DNA of 64,000 nt from Bdellovibrionaceae bacterium UBA2339 (lineage in GTDB: Bacteria > Bdellovibrionota > Bdellovibrionia > Bdellovibrionales > JAMPXM01). Positions 17,260 to 25,383 of the stretch are shown here, piece by piece; the first letter of the stretch is position 1; each line of letters begins with the position of its first letter. The notes below the pieces were generated by a model. It was not told the DNA's origin, searched no databases, and was given only the letters and a program-made list of their open reading frames with translations. The translations under genes and the position numbers were made by a program. The stretch covers positions 23,048 through 87,047 of the forward strand of contig DDUL01000022.1 in the NCBI GenBank assembly GCA_002344785.1, given 5' to 3'.

Positions 17260-19734
17260 TTAGGCTCGCAATTGGCCGCCAGCTTGATAGGCCTGAGCGG
17301 CCGTGCCTTTTGACTTATGTCCGAAGTACTCATCGCGAGTGAACGAGTCCACTTGGATCGCTTCCCAGCGCATTTCTTCGGCTTTGATCATTTCCTTGTA
17401 TTCATCCTGTGAGATGACGCCTTTCGCGAGGCAGTTTTCAATCAAGGCTTTGCCCTTGGACTTTGGCACGAGGCGGTCTTTGACGGCCTTGCGCATTTTT
17501 CGTTCCGTGGCCTCGGCGCGTTTGATGACGGAGAATGTGGCCTCGAGCTTACCGAGCTGCTCGATGGTGTTCTTCGGCACGAAGATGCCGGAGGTGTGGC
17601 GCTTGCGTTGATCCGTGTCGGCCAAAATCATGGATGCGATTTTGTGCGTGTGTTGATCGTTATGCTCGCCCGCGAGCGCATTCAGATTCGACCACCAACG
17701 AATGGGACCAGCGAAGAACCAACCGAGGCCCGGCGGATTGAGGTTGGCGAAAATGCCGTCAAAGGCCTTTTGCATCTCGTTCAAGCAGTGATTGAGCGAG
17801 AAGTGCACGAACGGCAAATCTTCTTTGAGTCGACCCTCAGCTTCGAAGCGTCTCAAAACCGCCGTGCCGATGTACATCCATGACAAGACGTCAGCGAATC
17901 GACCGGTGATCTTTTGGCGCGACTTCAGCGAGCCGCCGAGTGAGCCCATGGCAATGTCCGACATGATGGCGAAAGTGGCCGAGGCCCACGCCAGCTTTCG
18001 ATAGTAACGAGCCGTTGAACCGCCGACGGGGCTTGAGGCCAAGTGTCCGCGAGTCACCGACAGCACGACGGCTCGTGAAAGATTGCGAACGATGTGGCCG
18101 ATGTGTCCCCAGAACGCGCGATCGAAGCTTCGCAAATCATTGCGGCCAATCGCATCGACTTCTTTGAAGGCGAAGGGATGTGCGCGAAGCGCGCCTTGGC
18201 CGAAAATGATCAGTGTTCGGGTGAGAATGTTCGCACCTTCAACGGTGATGCCAATGGGCGTGGCCATGTAGAGATGCGCGAGCAGATTCTTTGGACCTCT
18301 GGAGATCGCGGCTCCACCCATCACATCCATGCCATCGTTGATCACTTTGCGCGCTAGTTCTGTCGCGTTGTACTTGGCCATCGCGGTGATGACCGGAGGC
18401 TTGATTCCCTTATCGAGAGCACCCAGCGTGTATTTGCGCATCGACTCCAACATATAGTTGGTGCCGGCGATTCTCGCGATCGGCTCTTCCACGCCTTCCA
18501 TCATGCCGATGGGAAAGCCGAACTGCTTGCGAATCGAAGAATGAGCGCTGATCACGCGCGTGACGAGCGAGGTGCCGCCTGAAGATTGCGCCGGCAGCGA
18601 AACGCCTCGTCCCGCAGCCAAACACTCCATCAGCATCTGCCAGCCCTTGCCGGCGCCATCCAGTCCGCCGACGATGGTTTCGACGCTGACAATGACGTCT
18701 TTGCCGAAGGTGGGACAGTTGTAAAACGGCGTGTTGAGAGGATCATGTCGCTTGGAAACATCAACGCCCGGCGTGTTCGTGGGGATCAACGCGCAAGTGA
18801 TGCCGATGTCTTCGCCGCGACCCAAGTGATTCTCCGGATCGCGTAAGCGAAACGCGAGTCCAAGGATTGTCGAGATGTGCGCCAAGGTGATCCAGCGTTT
18901 GTTCCAGTTCAGTCGAATGTAGAGCTTGCCGTCGTTGCCTTTGAACAAGACGCCATCGCTGGTGATGGAGCCCGCGTCCGAGCCCGCGCCGGGTTCTGTG
19001 AGAGCGAAGCAGGGAATCTCTTCGCCGGTCGCGAGGCGCGGCAACAAACGCTTCTTTTGTTCGTCGGTTCCGTAGTGAATCAGCAGTTCCGCAGGGCCAA
19101 GTGAGTTGGGGACCATGACGGTGATGCAGGCGGGGATCGAGCGCGACGACAGCTTCTTGATCACTTCGGAGTGCGCCAAAGCGGAGAAGCCCAAGCCGCC
19201 GTACTCTTTGGGAATGATCATGCCCAGAAATTTTTCTTTCTTGATGATCTCCCACGACTTCGCCGAGATGTCGCGCGTTTCCCAGATCTCCCAGTCATCA
19301 ATGCTCTCGCAAAGTCGCTCGACAGGGCCCTCCATGAAGGCCTTCTCTTCGGCGGTGAGCTCGGGATAGGGCTCTTGCATGAGCTTGCCGAAGTCGGGTT
19401 TGCCGCTGAAGAGTTCGCCCTCGGCCCACACCACGCCGGCTTCCAAAGCCACGCGCTCAGTTTCGGAAATCTTGGGCATGATGCCTTTGAGCACGTTCAT
19501 GACCAACTTCGAAACCAGAGGAGCGCGAATCGCGGGGATGTTGAAGATCGCGAGCACCACGGCGATCGCAATGAGGATCGGCAGAGAAACTCCAAAGCCA
19601 AATCCCACCGCGAGAATGGCAAAGGTCCATACGATAAAGGGTGCTCCGATGAAACCTAACGCCAGCGTTAGGCCGAGAGCGCCCGCGGCCCATGCCGCCG
19701 TCGACGATTGCAAGAAAACTCCATGTAGCTCCAC
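17260..19734 (-). CDS. fadE: FadE-type acyl-CoA dehydrogenase with N-terminal membrane region
   Basis: 824 residues, the size of Escherichia coli FadE (814). Three hydrophobic segments fill the first about 75 residues, then PAIRAPLVSKLVMNVLKGIMP and ALEAGVVWAEGELFSGKPDFGKL match the FadE start. The acyl-CoA dehydrogenase core contains LTEPGAGSDAGS and IPKEYGGLGFSALAHSEV. It performs the first oxidation of fatty acyl-CoA in beta-oxidation with FAD, at the membrane. The start is GTG at 19734, with AGGAGAAGGG just upstream. It lies 123 bases downstream of a tetR gene on the same strand, which may regulate it. Confidence 0.93.
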   Translation of the reverse strand: MELHGVFLQSSTAAWAAGALGLTLALGFIGAPFIVWTFAILAVGFGFGVSLPILIAIAVVLAIFNIPAIRAPLVSKLVMNVLKGIMPKISETERVALEAGVVWAEGELFSGKPDFGKLMQEPYPELTAEEKAFMEGPVERLCESIDDWEIWETRDISAKSWEIIKKEKFLGMIIPKEYGGLGFSALAHSEVIKKLSSRSIPACITVMVPNSLGPAELLIHYGTDEQKKRLLPRLATGEEIPCFALTEPGAGSDAGSITSDGVLFKGNDGKLYIRLNWNKRWITLAHISTILGLAFRLRDPENHLGRGEDIGITCALIPTNTPGVDVSKRHDPLNTPFYNCPTFGKDVIVSVETIVGGLDGAGKGWQMLMECLAAGRGVSLPAQSSGGTSLVTRVISAHSSIRKQFGFPIGMMEGVEEPIARIAGTNYMLESMRKYTLGALDKGIKPPVITAMAKYNATELARKVINDGMDVMGGAAISRGPKNLLAHLYMATPIGITVEGANILTRTLIIFGQGALRAHPFAFKEVDAIGRNDLRSFDRAFWGHIGHIVRNLSRAVVLSVTRGHLASSPVGGSTARYYRKLAWASATFAIMSDIAMGSLGGSLKSRQKITGRFADVLSWMYIGTAVLRRFEAEGRLKEDLPFVHFSLNHCLNEMQKAFDGIFANLNPPGLGWFFAGPIRWWSNLNALAGEHNDQHTHKIASMILADTDQRKRHTSGIFVPKNTIEQLGKLEATFSVIKRAEATERKMRKAVKDRLVPKSKGKALIENCLAKGVISQDEYKEMIKAEEMRWEAIQVDSFTRDEYFGHKSKGTAAQAYQAGGQLRA

Positions 19735-19857
19735 AACTTTCCCTTCTCCTGATGAGAGCCATGTCGAATTCGCATTGGACGTGGCGATCAGGTTTTCAGT
19801 TCACTTCAAAATCTTTCGTCAATTCCCAAACCGTTTCCATTTCCTTCATCAGCCCGC

Positions 19858-20631
19858 TCACGACTTCGCCTTGGGCCGCCGTCCCGAATTCGTCACCCGG
19901 CTCGGGCGACGAGATCGCGGAGCCGACGAGGCCCCGAGCTTCGCATTTTGTCGTCGTCGTGAATCCAACGCTGAAGCGCGAGGCTTCTTCTTGGCGGCGC
20001 GCTCGGACTGGATTTGTCCGCGTGCCACCTGAAAAAGTCCCGCGACGGATCGACGCAATCTGCGTTCGGCTTGGGGGTCTTCCAACATTCTTGAGAAGTG
20101 GTGATAGCCCAAGACGAAGGAGTAAAGCGACCAAGCGAATTGCTCGCAGTCGAGATCCGCTCGGAAGTGCCTTTGCTCCACGGCTATTCTCGCTGCTTTT
20201 TCGATATTGGTAATCAATTCTTGTTGAGCTCGCTGAACAAAATCTCGAAGCGGACCTGGACGGTCGTCGAGTTCGATCGATGCGGCGATCAGAATGCTGC
20301 CGCCAGGTTGTGAGTCCGATCCATCGATGAACTTCAGCCAGTGGTTCAGAAGCGCCATCAAGCGAGGCTCGCCGGGCGGCTCTTGAAACGCTGGTCGCAT
20401 GACGGCGTCGATGAAGCGGTCGACGGCGGCTTGAAGCACTTCAAGCTGTAAGGTGTCTTTCCCCTTGAAGTGCGCAAACAGTCCGCTTTTGGACATGCCA
20501 ACGGCCTTAGCGAGTTCGCCGATCGTCAAGCCGCCTAGACCTTCGCGACTGGCGATTTTCACAGCGGCCTCGAGGATCTGGGATCGCGTCGTCCGGCCTT
20601 TGGGTGTTTCAGGAGCCACTCTCAGGGTCAT
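19858..20631 (-). CDS. TetR/AcrR-family regulator, probable regulator of fadE
   Basis: 257 residues. The N-terminal helix-turn-helix is at about 16-60 (ILEAAVKIASREGLGGLTIGELAKAVGMSKSGLFAHF as two adjacent pieces, typical of TetR). The ligand domain contains the TetR_C-type GPLRDFV and LDCEQFAWSLYSFVLGYHHF. About 50 basic Ser/Arg/Lys-rich residues extend the C-terminus beyond the usual length. A palindrome lies 16 bases upstream of its start, so autoregulation is likely. Position upstream of fadE suggests control of fatty-acid use, with an acyl-CoA ligand as a guess. Confidence 0.88.
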   Translation of the reverse strand: MTLRVAPETPKGRTTRSQILEAAVKIASREGLGGLTIGELAKAVGMSKSGLFAHFKGKDTLQLEVLQAAVDRFIDAVMRPAFQEPPGEPRLMALLNHWLKFIDGSDSQPGGSILIAASIELDDRPGPLRDFVQRAQQELITNIEKAARIAVEQRHFRADLDCEQFAWSLYSFVLGYHHFSRMLEDPQAERRLRRSVAGLFQVARGQIQSERAAKKKPRASALDSRRRQNAKLGASSAPRSRRPSRVTNSGRRPKAKS

Positions 20632-20646
20632 AAGCTAAAAATAGCA

Positions 20647-20664
20647 CGACCGTTCGTTCGGTCG
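20647..20664. promoter_or_regulatory. Probable TetR operator palindrome
   Basis: CGACCGTTCGTTCGGTCG: six-base arms CGACCG/CGGTCG around TTCGTT, just upstream of the tetR start. GACCG...CGGTC is a common core of TetR-family sites. Confidence 0.65.
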
Positions 20665-20794
20665 CCATGACTTTTCCTCAGTTCGATGAAAACGAGACGA
20701 GGTCGAGAGGAAATTGGGCAGAAATGCCTCGAAGTGAGGCGCTGGACAACTGCGGCGAGCTTTGCTGGGATCGTGAGGAAGCGGAGGTTGGACT

Positions 20795-21421
20795 GTGAAT
20801 CAAAATTTTCGAAACTTCCTGTCGTGCAAATCGGTCCGTCGCGCTCGGCGGTGGCTCGGGCTGGGTGCGGTCCTTCTCATGTCGGTGTTGGCGATCTCGC
20901 CGGGCGTGTTTGCCGCCACACCAAATTCCAGTTGGCGAGAGAAGATTGAAGCTGTGCTTCAGCGCGGCTCAACGCCTGAAATTCGTGAAGGTTTAGTTTT
21001 GGGTGCTGTGCTTGAGGTGCAGGGAACGGAAAGCGCAGAGACCAAGAATCGCGGGCGTTGGTCAGGCCGATGGATTGAGGCGCTCCATTCTTTGTCGCCG
21101 AACATGAAGAGCCAGCGGCCCGCTCATCAATTGGCCGCCTTGCACACGCCGCAAGGGCAATGGACAGTCGAAGTTCGCTACATGGGCGAGTCGGCTCAGG
21201 GTGCCGAGCGAGAGCGCGGAGATTTGGCGAACTTGTCGCGCGACGAGGATCGAGAGGCTTTGGGCGCACAGCAAGTTGAAGTCACTTGGCTTAAAGACGG
21301 TGAAGTTTCGCATCGGGAGGCTTTGAATCTCACTTGGGGTGTCACCGGTGAGGCGCAGTATCGTCCCGTCGGCGGAGATCTGATGCGCGCCTATGTGAAA
21401 CTCGTGAAGGTCCGCTACTAG
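20795..21421 (+). CDS. Exported protein of unknown function
   Basis: 208 residues with a clear signal peptide: basic start, hydrophobic LGAVLLMSVLAISPGVFA, cleavage near FAATP. The mature part is about 165 residues, beta-rich at its end, with repeated charged residues and no cysteine. GGAGG seven bases before the GTG at 20795 supports this start. It converges on the next minus-strand gene with 39 bases between stops. No family recognised. Confidence 0.8.
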   Translation: MNQNFRNFLSCKSVRRARRWLGLGAVLLMSVLAISPGVFAATPNSSWREKIEAVLQRGSTPEIREGLVLGAVLEVQGTESAETKNRGRWSGRWIEALHSLSPNMKSQRPAHQLAALHTPQGQWTVEVRYMGESAQGAERERGDLANLSRDEDREALGAQQVEVTWLKDGEVSHREALNLTWGVTGEAQYRPVGGDLMRAYVKLVKVRY

Positions 21422-21460
21422 TTCAGGATTTGTGGTGCGACGGACGGTCGCTTCCTGAGC

Positions 21461-22522
21461 TTAGAGTGGAAAGCGCTGAACAAAATGCTCGCCGCTTTCT
21501 TCGTGGCGATGCACTTCCAACTCAATGATGACATTGCGGTCTTGTCGGCGAATGACGATTTGCACGGGCGAGATCTGACCGACAAATTGACTAACGCGTT
21601 CGGCGTGCGCGAGCGGCGTCTCGCCTGGCTTCGGAGCGAAATGCGCCAGCGTATTTTCCGCACGAAGCGCGAGAGCTGTTTCTGGAATTTGATGCCGTCG
21701 AAAGACGTCGCGCAGACGAGCTTGAAACGAGAGGCTTGTCAGTTGAGACATAAGTGGAGAGAGCGGTTGACCGCTCATCCGATGCGACGTCGACAGTCCC
21801 GTGCCTGAAGGCGGGGCGGTGAAATTCGTGATGGTCCCGGTGGTGATGGGCTCAATGATGTCCAAGTCCGAGGTGCGCAGATGGGCGTAGCCGTTCACGA
21901 AGCTTCCGGCGAGACGAATCTCAGAGTTGAGACTGGTGTGCCGATATTCACTTGCGATCAACTGAATCACGTCGCGCACCAACGCCGGTGTGTAAGCGGC
22001 CAGCTCGGGATCTCCGCGTCGCATGACGTGCATGACCTGTTGCAGATGCGCTTCATAGGCGCGAGGCGCATCGACCTGCGCTTGTCGAGAGAGATTCTCC
22101 GGCCAAGAATTCATAATGCTCAAAAGTCGAATCAGAGCCCGCTTGGGTCCCAGCTTTTGGTAGACAAAATACGTCGGCAACTTGGGCGCGCGCCGCAGAT
22201 GCGCGGCGATCTCGACACTGAGGCTTTCGCGTTGTGTGGGAGGCAAGGCACGAAGCTCTTGGCCTAGCAGTTCAATTCCCAAACGATACTCGCCTTCGCG
22301 GTAAACATGCTCCACGAAGCGGCTCGGAACTGTGATTCGGTGAGGTGCCGAAAAGAAAATTTGCGCACACTGCTCGGCGCTTGCCGACATCGACGTCAAG
22401 AGTTGGACGGCGAGGCCTATGGCGACGGTGAGACGACGGATCACGCGCCCGCGCGCGGCCCAAGCTGGGTGCTTATGTGGCTTTGGCTGAAGTTGATGCA
22501 GCGGGGAGTGGTGACTTCGCAT
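21461..22522 (-). CDS. Exported protein with a polymerase-beta-type nucleotidyltransferase motif
   Basis: 353 residues. A basic N-terminus and hydrophobic segment about 31-47 (LTVAIGLAVQLLTSMSASA) form a signal peptide. At 205-222 the sequence AGSFVNGYAHLRTSDLDI fits the superfamily pattern hG[GS]-x(9-13)-Dh[DE]h: Gly206-Ser207, eleven residues, then Asp219 and Asp221. A third acidic residue may lie in VIIELEV near the end. Members transfer nucleotides to proteins, RNA or small molecules; export is unusual. I chose the ATG at 22522 with GAGGA upstream over a TTG at 22540. Catalysis is inferred from the motif alone. Confidence 0.7.
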   Translation of the reverse strand: MRSHHSPLHQLQPKPHKHPAWAARGRVIRRLTVAIGLAVQLLTSMSASAEQCAQIFFSAPHRITVPSRFVEHVYREGEYRLGIELLGQELRALPPTQRESLSVEIAAHLRRAPKLPTYFVYQKLGPKRALIRLLSIMNSWPENLSRQAQVDAPRAYEAHLQQVMHVMRRGDPELAAYTPALVRDVIQLIASEYRHTSLNSEIRLAGSFVNGYAHLRTSDLDIIEPITTGTITNFTAPPSGTGLSTSHRMSGQPLSPLMSQLTSLSFQARLRDVFRRHQIPETALALRAENTLAHFAPKPGETPLAHAERVSQFVGQISPVQIVIRRQDRNVIIELEVHRHEESGEHFVQRFPL

Positions 22523-23023
22523 GATGTGTTGGGTCCTCAATTCACGTGCGTGAGTTTCAAAAAATTCGCCGAGATCCGATGTGCCAGCCGTTATCGAATG
22601 CGAGTTTCCTTAAGTGCCAAAGAATGGCCCATGGGTCGCGGGCCCTCAGCGAGGTGTTGTTCAGCAAACGTGCCGCGCGCGTAGGGCCTGAGAGCGGATA
22701 TACGGGAGTTGGGGGCGGGTGGGGTGTTTAGCCACTTTACAAGCTGGCTCACAAGGGTAGGCCAGCGGGCCGCTCGGTGTTGTGCCAAGTTCGTCGGAAG
22801 CCGCCACGGCGGATCCTTGGGTCTATTGATCGCATGGGGGCTTCGGCTCGTGGTTAGCCAACTCAAGCCAAAGCAGTAGTTCACGGCTGTTCGTGCCTGT
22901 ATCGTGCCCAGAAAATTCGGAAAATCTGGGAAATTTACTTCAGAGAGACGTTGGGTCCTTGCGCACTCTTGACCGGCTCCCCATGATTTAGAGAGTCACG
23001 AACTTAGCATTCGGGAGTTACCC
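22523..23023. other. 500-base divergent intergenic region
   Basis: No credible gene on either strand. It has GC-rich hairpin-prone sequence around 22625-22690 and becomes AT-richer after about 22900, toward the low-GC gene that follows. Confidence 0.4.
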
Positions 23024-23623
23024 ATGAACCCGTTCCATAGTTACTCGGTTGAATTCAAAACTTACGAACTAAGTTCTAATGATTTGATAACGCTGTGTAC
23101 GCCAAACACGACTACCGGACAGAGAGTGTTGGTCGTTTTCAATTTCAATACGACGTTGAAGGGTCCATGCAGAGATCTCCTCAGCAATTTGATTCTTGAA
23201 AATCTTCACGGCTTCAGATTTGCTACGTTCTCTGCGGCGCCGGAAGTGGCATCACTTTCGATCGATGACTTCGTAGCCGCAATGGACAAGACCTATGGGC
23301 CAGACAAGCCAGAGCTTTATCCGAAACGGGTCGTTCTCATTGAAATTTCCCATCAAGGTTCAAAACAAGACCCTTGCACACTGATCATTGACCCGAAATT
23401 CACCTCATCGCATCCAGACTTCGTATCTGATTTGAGGAGAGTTCCCCCAGGCGACACGATCCCAGTTATTCAAACGCCTCTCGATGAAAGCAGTAAATTC
23501 GATTTTTTTAAAATTGTCGTAGCGAAGAGTATGAATGAACCCAACGAGCGTGATCTTGCTGAGGAGCAAATCTGGACGATTTTGGCTCACCTGCGCTTCA
23601 TGGGATATTCCGTGCCGACATAA
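23024..23623 (+). CDS. AT-rich orphan protein of unknown function
   Basis: 199 residues with no signal peptide or membrane segment. Alternating beta/alpha blocks such as TGQRVLVVFNFNTTL and PKRVVLIEISHQG suggest a small soluble domain. By hand count the first 180 bases are about 33-45% GC per 60-base line, clearly below the surrounding genes, and codon choice is correspondingly different, which suggests recent transfer. GGGAG precedes the ATG. Nothing recognised. Confidence 0.7.
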   Translation: MNPFHSYSVEFKTYELSSNDLITLCTPNTTTGQRVLVVFNFNTTLKGPCRDLLSNLILENLHGFRFATFSAAPEVASLSIDDFVAAMDKTYGPDKPELYPKRVVLIEISHQGSKQDPCTLIIDPKFTSSHPDFVSDLRRVPPGDTIPVIQTPLDESSKFDFFKIVVAKSMNEPNERDLAEEQIWTILAHLRFMGYSVPT

Positions 23624-23753
23624 TCTGGGGTCTAATTCTTCCCGATGGGTCGTGTGTAAGCTCTTGAGTGCGTTTGTCGGGCACTCGAAACTTTGATCAT
23701 CGCCGAATGTTGTCCGATGAGCCGACGAATTCGGCGCAGCGGTAAACGGCTTT

Positions 23754-25028
23754 TCAGGGTGCGCCTTTGGCCAATCGCTGACACTTGTTGGCTCGCGCGC
23801 CTTGCAGGGCTTTGAGCTGTAAGAAATCCGCGCAGGCGTTCTGAAGTCCACGCTCCGAATCGAGAGTCTCGGAGATGAGCTCTTGAACGCGGTCTTTTTG
23901 TGAGAGCAGATGTTTCCAACAAGTCTTGAAGGCGACCTGACGAACATCGGCGAGTTCGGGAGTCGACGGCTCCCAGGCCGACAGTGCGCTCGACAATGTG
24001 CTCACCATGTACTCGTGTTGGCAGAGCTCAGCGACCTCGCGCTCGGTGGGTGCGGCTTGCAGGGCCGCTTTGAAGTACGGGAAGGCCGCATGCTTGGTGG
24101 AAAAGCTTCGCCACACGAGGGGCGGCAGCTGACTTTGCAAGTGCCAGTTCTTCGCATCCTTGTCGCTGAAGAGCTTGAGCTGCTTGTTGCACTCAAAGAC
24201 CGAGTGAGCTGGACCAAGGCACTCGCCGAAGTATCGCACGCCGACGTCGGCTCGCGTGTTCATGAAAGTTTTGTTGGACGTCAGATGAGGGTGCAGAGCC
24301 AGTTGCGAGTCCGCCCACTGAATGAGGTCACTGGGGGCTCGGCCTGGTGCTTGAATTTCCGCGACAGCGGCCTTTTGCACTAGCTCCTGCCAAGTTTGAT
24401 CGCGGGAACTCACGCTCACCTTGGGCGCTTGGTCCAAAAGTTCTTTCCACGCTCCGCGCTCAGCGAGCGTCTGTAAGGCCGAGACGGTAGGACCCGAAGC
24501 TTGGCCCTGATTCTGGGCTTGATCGGCAAGGCGTTGATCGATGCTCTCCAGAGTTGCCGCCATTTGCTGCGTTCGGTTTTCGATGCGCAGGAGCGAGTTT
24601 TGTAGCTTGCTGACCCACTCCACTTGATCGGCGACGACGCCGCGATCTGAGTCGGCCAGAGCTTGTTGAGCGGCGAGGAAAACACCCATCACGACGGTCG
24701 CGACAAGGCCGAAGGAGAAGCCGACGGACCAGCGATCGGAAGCCACGATGGTTTCAAATTCACGCTGATCGATTTTTCCATCCGCGAGTGCGGTGAGGAT
24801 CTGTCGTTTTTTGACTCCGAACCAAAACACCGCGCTCACCGCACAAATGCCACACGCGAAGATGAACAAGTATTTGAGAAAGGGCCCAAGCGGGCTGAGA
24901 ACATCCGATACAAAGCCACCGACGACTGCGATCGGGACGACAACTTTGGTCGCGCGTTCCCAGATCGAATTGACGTTCTTCAATTCGCTCAATCCATCAT
25001 CGACTTTGGGAGTTTGTTTGTTGGCCAT
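23754..25028 (-). CDS. Membrane protein with coiled-coil and soluble domain, in an operon with a GspE-like ATPase
   Basis: 424 residues. Three hydrophobic segments lie at about 27-45, 48-72 and 101-123, the first two close together. A helical region with heptad-like spacing follows (about 135-180, EWVSKLQNSLLRIENRTQQMAATLESIDQRL as adjacent pieces). The C-terminal half has six or seven cysteines and helical repeats. AGGAAG six bases upstream supports the ATG at 25028; the longer open frame upstream overlaps the previous gene. It could be the membrane partner of the ATPase two genes upstream, in place of a GspF platform, but there is no sequence match to GspF. Confidence 0.75.
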   Translation of the reverse strand: MANKQTPKVDDGLSELKNVNSIWERATKVVVPIAVVGGFVSDVLSPLGPFLKYLFIFACGICAVSAVFWFGVKKRQILTALADGKIDQREFETIVASDRWSVGFSFGLVATVVMGVFLAAQQALADSDRGVVADQVEWVSKLQNSLLRIENRTQQMAATLESIDQRLADQAQNQGQASGPTVSALQTLAERGAWKELLDQAPKVSVSSRDQTWQELVQKAAVAEIQAPGRAPSDLIQWADSQLALHPHLTSNKTFMNTRADVGVRYFGECLGPAHSVFECNKQLKLFSDKDAKNWHLQSQLPPLVWRSFSTKHAAFPYFKAALQAAPTEREVAELCQHEYMVSTLSSALSAWEPSTPELADVRQVAFKTCWKHLLSQKDRVQELISETLDSERGLQNACADFLQLKALQGARANKCQRLAKGAP

Positions 25029-25038
25029 TTGTGTCTTC

Positions 25039-25368
25039 CTATTTGAGTTGCTCAAGCATGTCGTCGACGTCGTAAACAATGACGGAAGCGACGTCAGCGC
25101 CACTGAAGTACACCAAGTCGCGGGCGCCATCGGTGTCGCGCTCGATTTCAAGACTCAGGACATAGTAGCGAGTTCCCGATTCGGCGTCGGGATAGGCCGC
25201 GTTCAACAAGTAGCCGCGGACGGAGTGGCCGAGTCGCAGATAAACCTGAATGCGTGGGTTTTCAGCCTTACCTTGGGCCGCCAAGAGCGCGATCTTCGCC
25301 AGACGATCGAGAATCTGGACGGGGTGGTGGGCGCTCACTCGTCGCGTGAGTTCTTCGTTTGAAATCAT
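25039..25368 (-). CDS. Small protein of unknown function between ATPase and membrane protein
   Basis: 109 residues, soluble-looking, mixed alpha/beta, with an acidic end (DVASVIVYDVDDMLEQL). AGGAGG lies five bases before the ATG. The gene follows the ATPase gene by 15 bases and precedes the membrane-protein gene by 10, so it belongs to the operon. No family recognised. Confidence 0.75.
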   Translation of the reverse strand: MISNEELTRRVSAHHPVQILDRLAKIALLAAQGKAENPRIQVYLRLGHSVRGYLLNAAYPDAESGTRYYVLSLEIERDTDGARDLVYFSGADVASVIVYDVDDMLEQLK

Positions 25369-25383
25369 TCGGCCTCCTGTGCC

